NCBI GenBank assembly: GCA_938012815.1
Contig: CALLVV010000047.1
Location: 1-7,774, forward strand
DNA from: an uncultured Propionibacteriaceae bacterium
GTDB taxonomy: Bacteria; Actinomycetota; Actinomycetes; Propionibacteriales; Propionibacteriaceae
Reading direction: 5' to 3'
Length of the DNA: 7,774 nt
A program made the translations under genes and the position numbers. The notes under the pieces were generated by a model. That model saw nothing but the letters and a program-made list of their open reading frames with translations, did no database searches and was not told the origin of the DNA. Positions 1 through 5,832 of the stretch are shown here, piece by piece; positions within the stretch are counted from its first letter, which is position 1, and each line of letters begins with the position of its first letter.

Positions 1-807
1 GATGCCGGTGGGCAGGTGGGTGATGCGCACGGCCGAGTCAGTGGTGTTGACGGACTGCCCGCCGGGCCCCGAGGAACGGAAGACATCGACCCTGATGTCG
101 GATTCCGGGATGTCGATGTGGTCGGTTTCCTCTGTCACGGGCAGAACCTCGACACCCGCGAAGGAGGTTTGACGGCGACCCTGGTTGTCGAATGGGGAGA
201 TTCGCACGAGGCGGTGGGTGCCCTGCTCCACTGACAGGGTGCCGTAGGCGAACGGCGCCTTGACGGCGAAGGTGGCCGACTTCAGCCCTGCCTCCTCCGC
301 ATAGGAGGTGTCGTACACCTCGACGGTGTAGCCGTGACGTTCGGCCCAGCGCAGATACATGCGCATCAGCTTTTCCGCAAAATCCGCGGCATCAACTCCT
401 CCGGCCTCGGCCCGAATGGTGACCAAGGCCTCCCGAGAGTCGTACTCGCCGGACAACAGGGTGCGGACCTCGAGGGATTCGATTTCCTTCACGAGCCGGT
501 TGAGCTCGCACTCCACCTCGGTCCTCGTCTCAGCGTCATTCTCCTCAACAGCCAGCTCAAGCATCACGGCGGCATCGTCGAGACGGCCACGCAGTCCCTC
601 GAGGCGCTCCACCTCGGCCTGTCGGGCAGAGAGGGTCGAAGTGACACGCTGGGCGTTCTCCTGATCGTTCCACAGATCGGGGGCGGCCACCTCCTCCGCG
701 AGCTGCGCTATCTCGGCACGCAGCCCCGGCAGGTCGGCCACCGCCTCGATGGATTCCAAGGACCTGCCTAGCTGGTCAATCTGGGTCATGAGGTCTGCAT
801 CAGCCAC
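1..807 (-). CDS. prfB: Peptide chain release factor 2, N-terminal 269 codons (3' end outside window)
   Basis: Class I release factor that reads UGA and UAA stop codons on the ribosome and triggers peptidyl-tRNA hydrolysis. The reading frame is open from GTG at 807 to the window edge. Seen: the stop-recognition tripeptide SPF at residues 204-206 (context VRISPFDNQ) and the catalytic GGQ loop at 249-251 (context SSGPGGQSVN). The first ~100 residues are helical and charged, as in domain 1. About 100 C-terminal residues of the usual ~370 are missing because the gene leaves the window. The GTG start matches the N-terminus I recall for the mycobacterial protein; an ATG six codons inside (789) would clip helix 1. 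No internal UGA interrupts the frame, so the +1 programmed frameshift of E. coli prfB is absent, as is usual in actinobacteria. No Shine-Dalgarno precedes the GTG, but a TAGACT box ends 8 nt upstream, suggesting a leaderless mRNA. In actinobacteria ftsE often follows, beyond the left edge. Confidence 0.96.
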   Translation of the reverse strand, partial: MADADLMTQIDQLGRSLESIEAVADLPGLRAEIAQLAEEVAAPDLWNDQENAQRVTSTLSARQAEVERLEGLRGRLDDAAVMLELAVEENDAETRTEVECELNRLVKEIESLEVRTLLSGEYDSREALVTIRAEAGGVDAADFAEKLMRMYLRWAERHGYTVEVYDTSYAEEAGLKSATFAVKAPFAYGTLSVEQGTHRLVRISPFDNQGRRQTSFAGVEVLPVTEETDHIDIPESDIRVDVFRSSGPGGQSVNTTDSAVRITHLPTGI

Positions 808-815
808 AAGCGGGC

Positions 816-821
816 AGTCTA
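816..821 (-). promoter_or_regulatory. Putative -10 box for leaderless prfB mRNA
   Basis: TAGACT on the minus strand (4/6 to TATAAT) lies 8 nt upstream of the prfB GTG, so transcription would start within about two bases of the start codon. There is no convincing -35 hexamer at 16-18 bp spacing. The identical hexamer occurs in the promoter proposed at 1784-1812. This is inference from spacing and the absence of a ribosome-binding site. Confidence 0.35.
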
Positions 822-879
822 CCGTCTCGAATCTGTTCCGATGACTGGTTGAATGGTGTCATCGAAGGAAAGGAAACAA

Positions 880-1347
880 ATGGCTGCCACGAAAACCCGT
901 CTCAAGGCCGAGCTGGCGAAAGCGCTGCGCGCGAAGGACGAGTTCGCCAAGTCCACGATCCGCATGATGCTGGCCGCCATCACCGTCGAGGAGGTCGCTG
1001 GCAAGGTGGCGCGCGAGCTGAGCGACGTCGAGGAGTTGGCGGTGATCACCAAGGAGCGCCACAAACGCCTCGATTCAGCCGCGACCTATGCCCAGGCCGG
1101 ACGCCCGGAACTCGCCGAGAAGGAAACCGCCGAGGCCGAGTTCATGACCGACTATCTGCCCGCCCCGCTGACCGACGAGGAACTGGACTCCCTCGTCGAG
1201 GCGGAGGTCGCGAAGGTGAAGGCAGCTGGTGAGACACCCACCATGAAACACATGGGTGCCATCGTGAAGGCAGTAAACGCAGCTGCGGCAGGCCGCGCAC
1301 CCGGAGCCGAGGTGGCGGCCCGCGTCAAAACAGCTCTTCTCAGCTGA
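880..1347 (+). CDS. GatB/YqeY domain-containing protein (YqeY family)
   Basis: A 155-residue protein of the GatB/YqeY family, which is homologous to the tail domain of the tRNA-dependent amidotransferase subunit GatB that contacts tRNA. The free-standing YqeY proteins are widespread, cytoplasmic and of undefined role; a link to tRNA is by homology only. Seen: an N-terminal helical, Lys/Ala/Glu-rich half (residues ~1-85) with an RMMLAAI core, then the family-typical DYLPAPLTDEEL segment around residues 91-102. A small C-terminal domain follows, containing TMKHMGAIVKAV and ending in VKTALLS. Length fits the family (about 150). ATG 880 is chosen because AAGGAAAGG (865-873) sits 6 nt upstream; the in-frame ATG at 853 would put this purine run inside the gene. 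It is divergent from prfB across 72 bp and is followed 42 bp later by tRNA-Val, whose promoter overlaps its stop codon region. Confidence 0.9.
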   Translation: MAATKTRLKAELAKALRAKDEFAKSTIRMMLAAITVEEVAGKVARELSDVEELAVITKERHKRLDSAATYAQAGRPELAEKETAEAEFMTDYLPAPLTDEELDSLVEAEVAKVKAAGETPTMKHMGAIVKAVNAAAAGRAPGAEVAARVKTALLS

Positions 1348-1348
1348 C

Positions 1349-1377
1349 TTGGCCCGGACCCGTCCCTTTGCCACAAT
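1349..1377 (+). promoter_or_regulatory. Promoter of tRNA-Val
   Basis: TTGGCC (1349-1354) and CACAAT (1372-1377) are separated by exactly 17 bp, each matching 4/6 of the housekeeping sigma consensus. The predicted start near 1384 is 6 nt before the mature tRNA 5' end, a typical short leader removed by RNase P. The -35 box begins two bases after the TGA stop of the upstream gene. Confidence 0.5.
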
Positions 1378-1389
1378 GGGCGGACCCAA

Positions 1390-1463
1390 GGGCGCATAGC
1401 TCAGCTGGTCAGAGCACCTGCCTTACAAGCAGGGGGTCGGGGGTTCAAGTCCCTCTGCGCCCA
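1390..1463 (+). tRNA. tRNA-Val (anticodon TAC)
   Basis: A 74-nt cloverleaf. The acceptor stem GGGCGCA/TGCGCCC pairs fully. The D stem is GCTC/GAGC (1399-1402 with 1412-1415) with a GG in the loop. The anticodon stem is CCTGC/GCAGG with loop CTTACAA, placing the anticodon TAC at 1424-1426 (reads GUA and probably other GUN valine codons). The T arm is GGGGG-TTCAAGT-CCCTC with one G-T pair. The discriminator is A1463. The next bases are CCG, so CCA is not encoded and must be added by the nucleotidyltransferase. No second copy of the 3' end is visible in the window, so it is not an obvious integration scar. Confidence 0.97.
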
Positions 1464-1783
1464 CCGGGAATCACCGCGTGGCGTCGTTTCGACGCACCAA
1501 AAACGTGACGCGAGGCCCGGGTAGGGTTTCCGCCTTCTCACCGTGCCCGGTTGTTGCTCCGTCGGCCCCGCCCTCCGGCGAGGATCCTCGAACGCGAATC
1601 CGGTCCGATTCACCGGCCCTAACGACAGCATCGACGAATTTCGAGAGCCCTTACCGGCAAACAGAATGATCACTCGTTCCTGCTCCGCTCTCACTAGCCG
1701 CGCGAGGCCTTCGTGCTGCTCCCGGAACGACTCAACCCACCTGATGCAAAGGCCCGGAGACGATTGATCCGAGTATGCGACAC
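1464..1783. other. Gene-free stretch downstream of tRNA-Val
   Basis: About 320 bp with no reading frame that has family-like sequence, a ribosome-binding site and a sensible start together. The open frames here are short and low-complexity, and one is the antisense of the tRNA. Apart from the small hairpin at 1481-1495 I see no repeat, no duplicated tRNA end and no recognisable structured RNA. It may simply be the 3' flank of the tRNA plus upstream sequence of the next gene, or decayed coding DNA. Confidence 0.6.
1481..1495 (+). terminator. Small hairpin after tRNA-Val, possible U-less terminator
   Basis: GCGTCG-TTT-CGACGC is a perfect 6-bp stem with a three-base loop, 17 nt past the tRNA 3' end. 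It is followed by CACCAAAAACG rather than a T-run, so it is not a canonical rho-independent terminator for plus-strand transcription. It might help tRNA 3' processing or weak termination. Confidence 0.3.
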
Positions 1784-1812
1784 ATGACGAAGGCTCTCGG
1801 GGGACCTAGACT
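1784..1812 (+). promoter_or_regulatory. Promoter of the membrane-protein gene at 1853
   Basis: ATGACG (1784-1789; 4/6 to TTGACA) and TAGACT (1807-1812; 4/6 to TATAAT) are spaced by 17 bp. The predicted start near 1819 gives a ~34-nt leader that includes the AAGGGG ribosome-binding site at 1841-1846. If this is right, the upstream in-frame ATGs at 1775 and 1784 are not transcribed as part of the gene. Confidence 0.45.
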
Positions 1813-1852
1813 GGCTCCTTGGAACAGCCGTGGTGGCGGGAAGGGGAAACGG

Positions 1853-3070
1853 ATGACGGATGACTTGTCGTGGTCCGCCGGTCCCCGCAGGTCGGCTGAT
1901 CGTGGGGCATCGGCCAGGCATGCCAGGACGGTTGATCCGGCTCCCACCCGGGGGCGTCGTTCGCTTCCTGAAACCGATTTTGATCCGGAACCAGCACGCA
2001 GGGGCGCTCGCCGGTTCGCGGACCCAGAACCCACACAGTGGCACGAACCGGATCGCAGCCCGTTCGATGGCTCGAGATCATCCCAGGTCGAAAGCCGGAG
2101 GCATCAAGAAATCCCCCACCTGTCGCGGCCCGAACCCACCAGACCAGAGCCTAGGCCTGAGCCGATTTCCGATTTCTGGTCGGTCGCCGAGGCGCGGAGC
2201 CGGGCATCAGCGATTGAGGTGGAACCCGAACTCCCGAAACACACCACCCCCGAGCCTGATCCGACGTCTTCACCACTTCCCTTGCCTGAAAACGTTGACG
2301 AGAAAGCGGAGAACGAGAAGGAAGTTGTCCCAACCCGAGCGGTCAAGCCTGATTTCCTGAGCAGGCTGAAACGAATCGGCCTGGTGACCCTGACCGGGAT
2401 TCTGATCTTCGCCCTCGGCTTCACGGCCTGGTCCTGGGTCACCCGCGGCACATGGGAATTCGTTTCTCTCTGGCCCTTCGGAGCCAGCACCTCTCCCGAA
2501 TCGCCGAATTCTCCCGCACCAGATCCGGCAGCATCCTCGGATCCCGAGAGCACAGAGGGGGCAAGGCCGGCCGACAGCGAGCAGGTCCTTGACGACACCA
2601 GCTTCACGGTTCCCACGGGATGGAAGGAGTACGGCGAGGATCAGCCACCGGCCGAACCCGACCGCAGGGTCGTGCGTCTTCAGCACTCCGAAACCGATGT
2701 CCGCCTTCAAGTGACCTCATTGGTTGAAATTCCCGAGGGGAAAGACCTCCTGGAGGCCTGCAAGGCACTCTCGACGAGTCAGCAGACACGTTTCAGCACC
2801 CCCATCCCCACCCCAACCTCCCAGGACAAGGTAAGCCAGGCTCAGGGCGGGAGCTACACCACCTGCGGTTTTGCGGGCGTGCGGACCGAGAACCAAGTAC
2901 CGAGCACGGTCATGTTCACCTTCCTGCTGCGAACCAGCGACGGCCATGTGCTGATCCTGCGCAGCATAATTCCGGACTCCGTCGGCGGAGGATCCGCTGC
3001 ACGACAAGAACTGGCGGGCATGAACTGTACCGCCAGCCTCAACTTCGGGATCGCTCTTCCGCTGTGCTGA
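1853..3070 (+). CDS. Hypothetical single-pass membrane protein with disordered N-terminus and extracellular four-Cys domain
   Basis: I do not recognise a named family. The 405-residue product has three parts. Residues 1 to ~170 are rich in Pro, Glu, Arg and Ser and look disordered. A hydrophobic helix spans ~175-196 (ILIFALGFTAWSW) after a basic RLKR, which predicts N-in/C-out topology. A Ser/Pro/Asp linker to ~246 leads to a C-terminal domain of ~160 residues beginning near FTVPTGWKEY. That opening resembles the FxxPxGW start of small secreted actinobacterial PsbP/LpqN-like domains, but the match is weak. Cysteines at 303, 338, 392 and the last residue, 405, could form two disulfides outside the cell. 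ATG 1853 is chosen for AAGGGG 6 nt upstream; the longer in-frame start at 1775 lies upstream of the likely promoter. It is convergent with pfk, with 15 bp between stop codons. Function is unknown; a cell-envelope sensor or scaffold role would be speculation. Confidence 0.82.
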   Translation: MTDDLSWSAGPRRSADRGASARHARTVDPAPTRGRRSLPETDFDPEPARRGARRFADPEPTQWHEPDRSPFDGSRSSQVESRRHQEIPHLSRPEPTRPEPRPEPISDFWSVAEARSRASAIEVEPELPKHTTPEPDPTSSPLPLPENVDEKAENEKEVVPTRAVKPDFLSRLKRIGLVTLTGILIFALGFTAWSWVTRGTWEFVSLWPFGASTSPESPNSPAPDPAASSDPESTEGARPADSEQVLDDTSFTVPTGWKEYGEDQPPAEPDRRVVRLQHSETDVRLQVTSLVEIPEGKDLLEACKALSTSQQTRFSTPIPTPTSQDKVSQAQGGSYTTCGFAGVRTENQVPSTVMFTFLLRTSDGHVLILRSIIPDSVGGGSAARQELAGMNCTASLNFGIALPLC

Positions 3071-3085
3071 GAAATACCGGCCGAA

Positions 3086-5299
3086 TCATTTCTGACCGGG
3101 ACGGCGGCTCAGGATGTCAAAGGGTTTGCGCAGAGAACGCCACCACTGGGTGTGGGGACGCATGCTCTCCCAGTCCATGTCATCGGCCACTTCGCGAAAA
3201 GGAGCGAACATACCCTCGACCTCGGCGTGCGCGGCCGCGTACTCGGTTTTGCCGTCACGCAATTGATGGTTCAGGTATCCGATGGCGTTCCAGGCCAGCC
3301 GGGTGGCGTTGATACGGTCGAACGGTGAAGGCGTGCCTCCCTGCTGCAGGTGCCCGACCACGGATTCCCGCACGGAGAACCGTCCGGTTCCCTCCGCCTC
3401 GTAGAGTTTGCTCAGTACCTCGGTGGTGTAGTGCTCGCTGGTTCCCTCCCCCACCACGGCCAAGTAGAAGTTACGCCCGGAGTCGAAGGCGTCGACGAGA
3501 GCCTTGATGTCGGTCTCCAGCTCGGTCAGGGTAATTCCGGTTTCAGGTAGGTAAGCCTTCTCGGCTCCCCCGGCCAGCCCGCCGATCAGTGGCAGGAAAC
3601 CACAGCCGCGTCCCATGGTCTCCACGATGAACGCCCGCTTGCTGGCCGAGGCGCTCATCCGCAGCATGTCGATCGCATCCACCACCGTGTTGAGGGCCGT
3701 ATCCGCCCCGACCGCCATCATCCAGCCCGGGAGGTTGTTGTCGATACTCGCCGGCACCACCGCAACCGGAATATTGAAAGCCGGGTAACGTCGACGTTCC
3801 CGTTCCATCAGATCAACCGATGCGTAGGCGTGGTAACCGCCCATCACCAGGAGGGCATCCACCTGGTGATCCTCCAGTTGACGCGCCATCGAGTAGAGCT
3901 CGGACTCCGATGGAATGTAGCGACGGGTCCCGAAATCTGCTCCCCCGGTGTGTGCCATGCCTTCTACGTCGGCCCAGCTGACATCGTCGAAGCTACCCTC
4001 GATCAGGCCCGGCATTCCACCGCGCACCGCCAACATCTGGTAGCCGAGGTCGATGCCGGAACGCACCGCGACTCTCGCCAGCTGGTTCATGCCCGGGGCC
4101 AGCGCACCGGCGTGCATGATCGCTATCCTCCTGCCCGCAGGGTCCGCCACCGATGGCTGCGCCTCGGTGATGGCACGGTAGATGTCGATCATCATCTGGA
4201 ACCCGGAGCCACGGGACGAGATGGCTGCCTCGTAATCACCCTCAGCGATGTAATCAGCGATCCTGCGGGTGGCCACCACGGAGGCCAGCAGGGGGCGTGT
4301 TCCAACCCGGTCCCTGTGCACACCGACGAGAACCGGTTCGGTCTCGACGCCGGCACCGAGCACCTCAGAAACCGCCTCAACGCCACAGGCGGTCGCCATC
4401 CAACGGTCGTATGCCGACGGTTTTCCGCCGCGCTGGACGTGCCCCAGGATCGTGATCCGGGCATCCTCCCCGCTCTTCTCCTTCAGGATGTCGCGGATGC
4501 GGTTTGCAGTGATCGGCTCACCCCGTCGGTCCGCAGCACCCTCGGCAACCACGAGAATCGAGTCGCGTCTCCCAGCCCGCCTTCCCCGGCCGAGAACATC
4601 GATCATGCGATCCTCCCAACCTTCCCGGGGCGGAGATTCCGGCAGGAAGGTGTAGTCCGCGCCACCCGCTATGGCGCTCATCAACGCCAGATAGCCACAG
4701 TTGCGACCCATCACCTCGATAATGAAAGTCCTCTGATGCGACTCCGCTGTTGCAGAGATCGCGTCAATAGCCTCCGTTATGCGGTGCAGCGCGGAATCCG
4801 TCCCTATGGTCATGTCGGTACCGACCATGTCGTTGTCGATCGAGCCGGCCAGCCCCGCGATCTGGAGGACGGGGTGGCGCTCAGCCAGTTCCGGATCCAA
4901 ATCGCCGCTGCTCACCAGCTCCGACAGCAGTTCACCCCATTCCAGACGCAATTGGCGAGTGCCGGTGAGGGAACCGTCGCCGCCTATCACGATCAACCGG
5001 TCGATGCCCGAGGTCACGAGGTTCCTCACCGCAGTCCGGCGTCCCTCGCGTTCCCGGAACTCGAGACAGCGCGCCGTCCCGATGACGGTGCCGCCCTTGT
5101 TCAGGATCCCGGAGACGTCATTCCACCCCATCTGTTTGATGTGATCGCCACCCGTGACAGCTCCTTGCCAGCCCTCCCGGATGGCGAAAACCTCCGCCCC
5201 TGCCTGGATCGCTCCTCGCACGATCGCCCGTACGGCAGCATTCATGCCCTGGGCGTCCCCACCCGAGGTGAGCACACCAATTCTTGTCCTGACGGTCAT
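3086..5299 (-). CDS. 6-phosphofructokinase, eukaryotic-type tandem (double-length), ATP-dependent
   Basis: Phosphorylates fructose 6-phosphate to fructose 1,6-bisphosphate, the committed step of glycolysis, in the cytoplasm. The 737-residue protein has two PFK halves (~1-385 and ~390-737). N half: GGDAQGMN at 13-20, GGDGS 106-110, SIDND 153-157 (catalytic Asp155), MGR 197-199, HVQRGG 287-292. Gly109 and Gly152 fit ATP rather than pyrophosphate as donor. C half: AGALAPGMN 397-405, degenerate GGYHA 487-491 in place of GGDGS, SIDNN 518-522, MGR 562-564, HLQQGG 650-655, and a QWW at 718-720 near the end. The ~40-residue segment between GGDGS and SIDND and the C-terminal QWW region follow animal PFK-1 and are absent from ~320-residue bacterial PfkA. 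The C half is therefore probably allosteric. ATG 5299 has AGGAGG 9 nt upstream; the frame open to 5563 overlaps the preceding gene and carries no PFK sequence. It lies 26 bp after the DUF3052 gene, in a likely operon. Confidence 0.95.
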   Translation of the reverse strand: MTVRTRIGVLTSGGDAQGMNAAVRAIVRGAIQAGAEVFAIREGWQGAVTGGDHIKQMGWNDVSGILNKGGTVIGTARCLEFREREGRRTAVRNLVTSGIDRLIVIGGDGSLTGTRQLRLEWGELLSELVSSGDLDPELAERHPVLQIAGLAGSIDNDMVGTDMTIGTDSALHRITEAIDAISATAESHQRTFIIEVMGRNCGYLALMSAIAGGADYTFLPESPPREGWEDRMIDVLGRGRRAGRRDSILVVAEGAADRRGEPITANRIRDILKEKSGEDARITILGHVQRGGKPSAYDRWMATACGVEAVSEVLGAGVETEPVLVGVHRDRVGTRPLLASVVATRRIADYIAEGDYEAAISSRGSGFQMMIDIYRAITEAQPSVADPAGRRIAIMHAGALAPGMNQLARVAVRSGIDLGYQMLAVRGGMPGLIEGSFDDVSWADVEGMAHTGGADFGTRRYIPSESELYSMARQLEDHQVDALLVMGGYHAYASVDLMERERRRYPAFNIPVAVVPASIDNNLPGWMMAVGADTALNTVVDAIDMLRMSASASKRAFIVETMGRGCGFLPLIGGLAGGAEKAYLPETGITLTELETDIKALVDAFDSGRNFYLAVVGEGTSEHYTTEVLSKLYEAEGTGRFSVRESVVGHLQQGGTPSPFDRINATRLAWNAIGYLNHQLRDGKTEYAAAHAEVEGMFAPFREVADDMDWESMRPHTQWWRSLRKPFDILSRRPGQK

Positions 5300-5308
5300 T
5301 TCCACACT

Positions 5309-5314
5309 CCTCCT
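5309..5314 (-). promoter_or_regulatory. Ribosome-binding site fixing the pfk start
   Basis: Perfect AGGAGG on the minus strand, 9 nt before ATG 5299. It sits inside the 26-bp gap after the DUF3052 stop codon and decides the start against the 88-codon longer open frame. It is the strongest Shine-Dalgarno in the window, suggesting efficient translation of the distal gene. Confidence 0.85.
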
Positions 5315-5325
5315 GAGGTGGGGCG

Positions 5326-5733
5326 TCAACGTCGAGCGGTTCCCTTTGGGCGAACCACCTTGTGTGCCTGCCACTCCGGCGACACGTTTGCAGAACTGGT
5401 CAGGGACAGGCCCGCGGTGGCGGTTCCTTCGGCAAGGTCGCTCGGGGCAACGTATCCTGGCCTGCCGACCTTCGGGGTCAGCAACCAGATGAAACCGGTG
5501 GCGGCCAGATCCTTCATCGCATCCACCAGGCCGTCGACAACATCGCCATCGTCCTCCCGCCACCAGAGAACGACCGCATCCACAGCCTCTATGGCGTCCT
5601 CGATCATGTCCGCGTCGATGGCGTCCATGATCTCGTCGCGCAGATCAGGATCGGTGTCCTCGTCCCACCCCAACTCCTGGACGACCATGCCTGCATCCAA
5701 TCCGAGCAGTTCGGCTCCCCGCGCGGCTGTCAC
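5326..5733 (-). CDS. DUF3052 family protein
   Basis: A 135-residue acidic cytoplasmic protein of DUF3052, an actinobacterial family without an assigned function. Seen: the family's N-terminal block GMVVQELGWDEDTD at 15-28, a central VVLWWRED at 54-61, and the IWLLTPKVGRPGYVAPSD block at 82-99. A Thr/Ser-rich tail ends in a basic RPKGTARR. There is no signal peptide or membrane helix. GTG 5733 is preferred: AAGGGGA lies 6 nt upstream and the family motif begins ~15 residues in. The longer open frame to an ATG at 5829 would run through the hairpin at 5779-5809 and adds 32 basic residues unlike the family. It follows aceE by 97 bp and precedes pfk by 26 bp, all on one strand. From memory, a DUF3052 gene also lies beside aceE in mycobacteria (Rv2239c next to aceE), so the pairing looks conserved and may mean a link to pyruvate oxidation. 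That is inference. Confidence 0.92.
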   Translation of the reverse strand: MTAARGAELLGLDAGMVVQELGWDEDTDPDLRDEIMDAIDADMIEDAIEAVDAVVLWWREDDGDVVDGLVDAMKDLAATGFIWLLTPKVGRPGYVAPSDLAEGTATAGLSLTSSANVSPEWQAHKVVRPKGTARR

Positions 5734-5778
5734 GACACTTCCCCTTGAATTATGTGTCCCACGAGACCTAGCCTGCCA

Positions 5779-5809
5779 GATCCCCCGGGCCCTGTGCACC
5801 CGGGGGATC
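5779..5809 (-). terminator. Strong hairpin between aceE and the DUF3052 gene, terminator-like without U-tract
   Basis: GATCCCCCGGG (5779-5789) and CCCGGGGGATC (5799-5809) form a perfect 11-bp, GC-rich stem with a 9-nt loop, starting 23 nt after the aceE stop. On the minus strand it is followed by TGGCAGGCTAGG, so there is no T-run. It could stop part of the transcription, protect the aceE mRNA 3' end, or reduce expression of the two downstream genes. Confidence 0.5.
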
Positions 5810-5832
5810 CGATCCGTTTCAGGAGACAACCT

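Noticed and set aside
334..771. 145- and 101-residue plus-strand ORFs over prfB
   Set aside because: They are shadows of the RF2 coding frame, which has SPF and GGQ motifs on the other strand.
853..879. ATG 853 as start of the YqeY-family gene
   Set aside because: The purine-rich ribosome-binding site at 865-873 fits ATG 880, and the extra nine residues are not family-like.
1390..1463. tRNA-Val as a phage or island attachment site
   Set aside because: No repeat of the tRNA 3' end, no integrase and no change of gene content are seen in the window.
1401..1694. 97-residue minus-strand ORF ending RDLNPRPPACKAGALTS
   Set aside because: That ending is the well-known artefact of translating the antisense of a tRNA gene. 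The rest has no gene-like features.
1775..1852. Longer start for the membrane-protein gene (ATG 1775)
   Set aside because: No ribosome-binding site precedes it, and the probable promoter at 1784-1812 lies downstream of it, whereas ATG 1853 has AAGGGG at ideal spacing.
5300..5563. 88-codon N-terminal extension of pfk
   Set aside because: It overlaps the DUF3052 gene in another frame, contains no PFK sequence, and the AGGAGG at 5309-5314 fixes the start at 5299.
5749..5779. CTGGCA/CATAAT as a promoter for the DUF3052 gene
   Set aside because: The spacer is 19 bp, and the predicted start near 5742 would cut off part of the AAGGGGA ribosome-binding site. Possible but not supported enough to list as a feature.
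5734..5829. Upstream ATG start (5829) for the DUF3052 gene
   Set aside because: The added residues are encoded across the hairpin, are basic and unlike the family, and GTG 5733 has a good ribosome-binding site.
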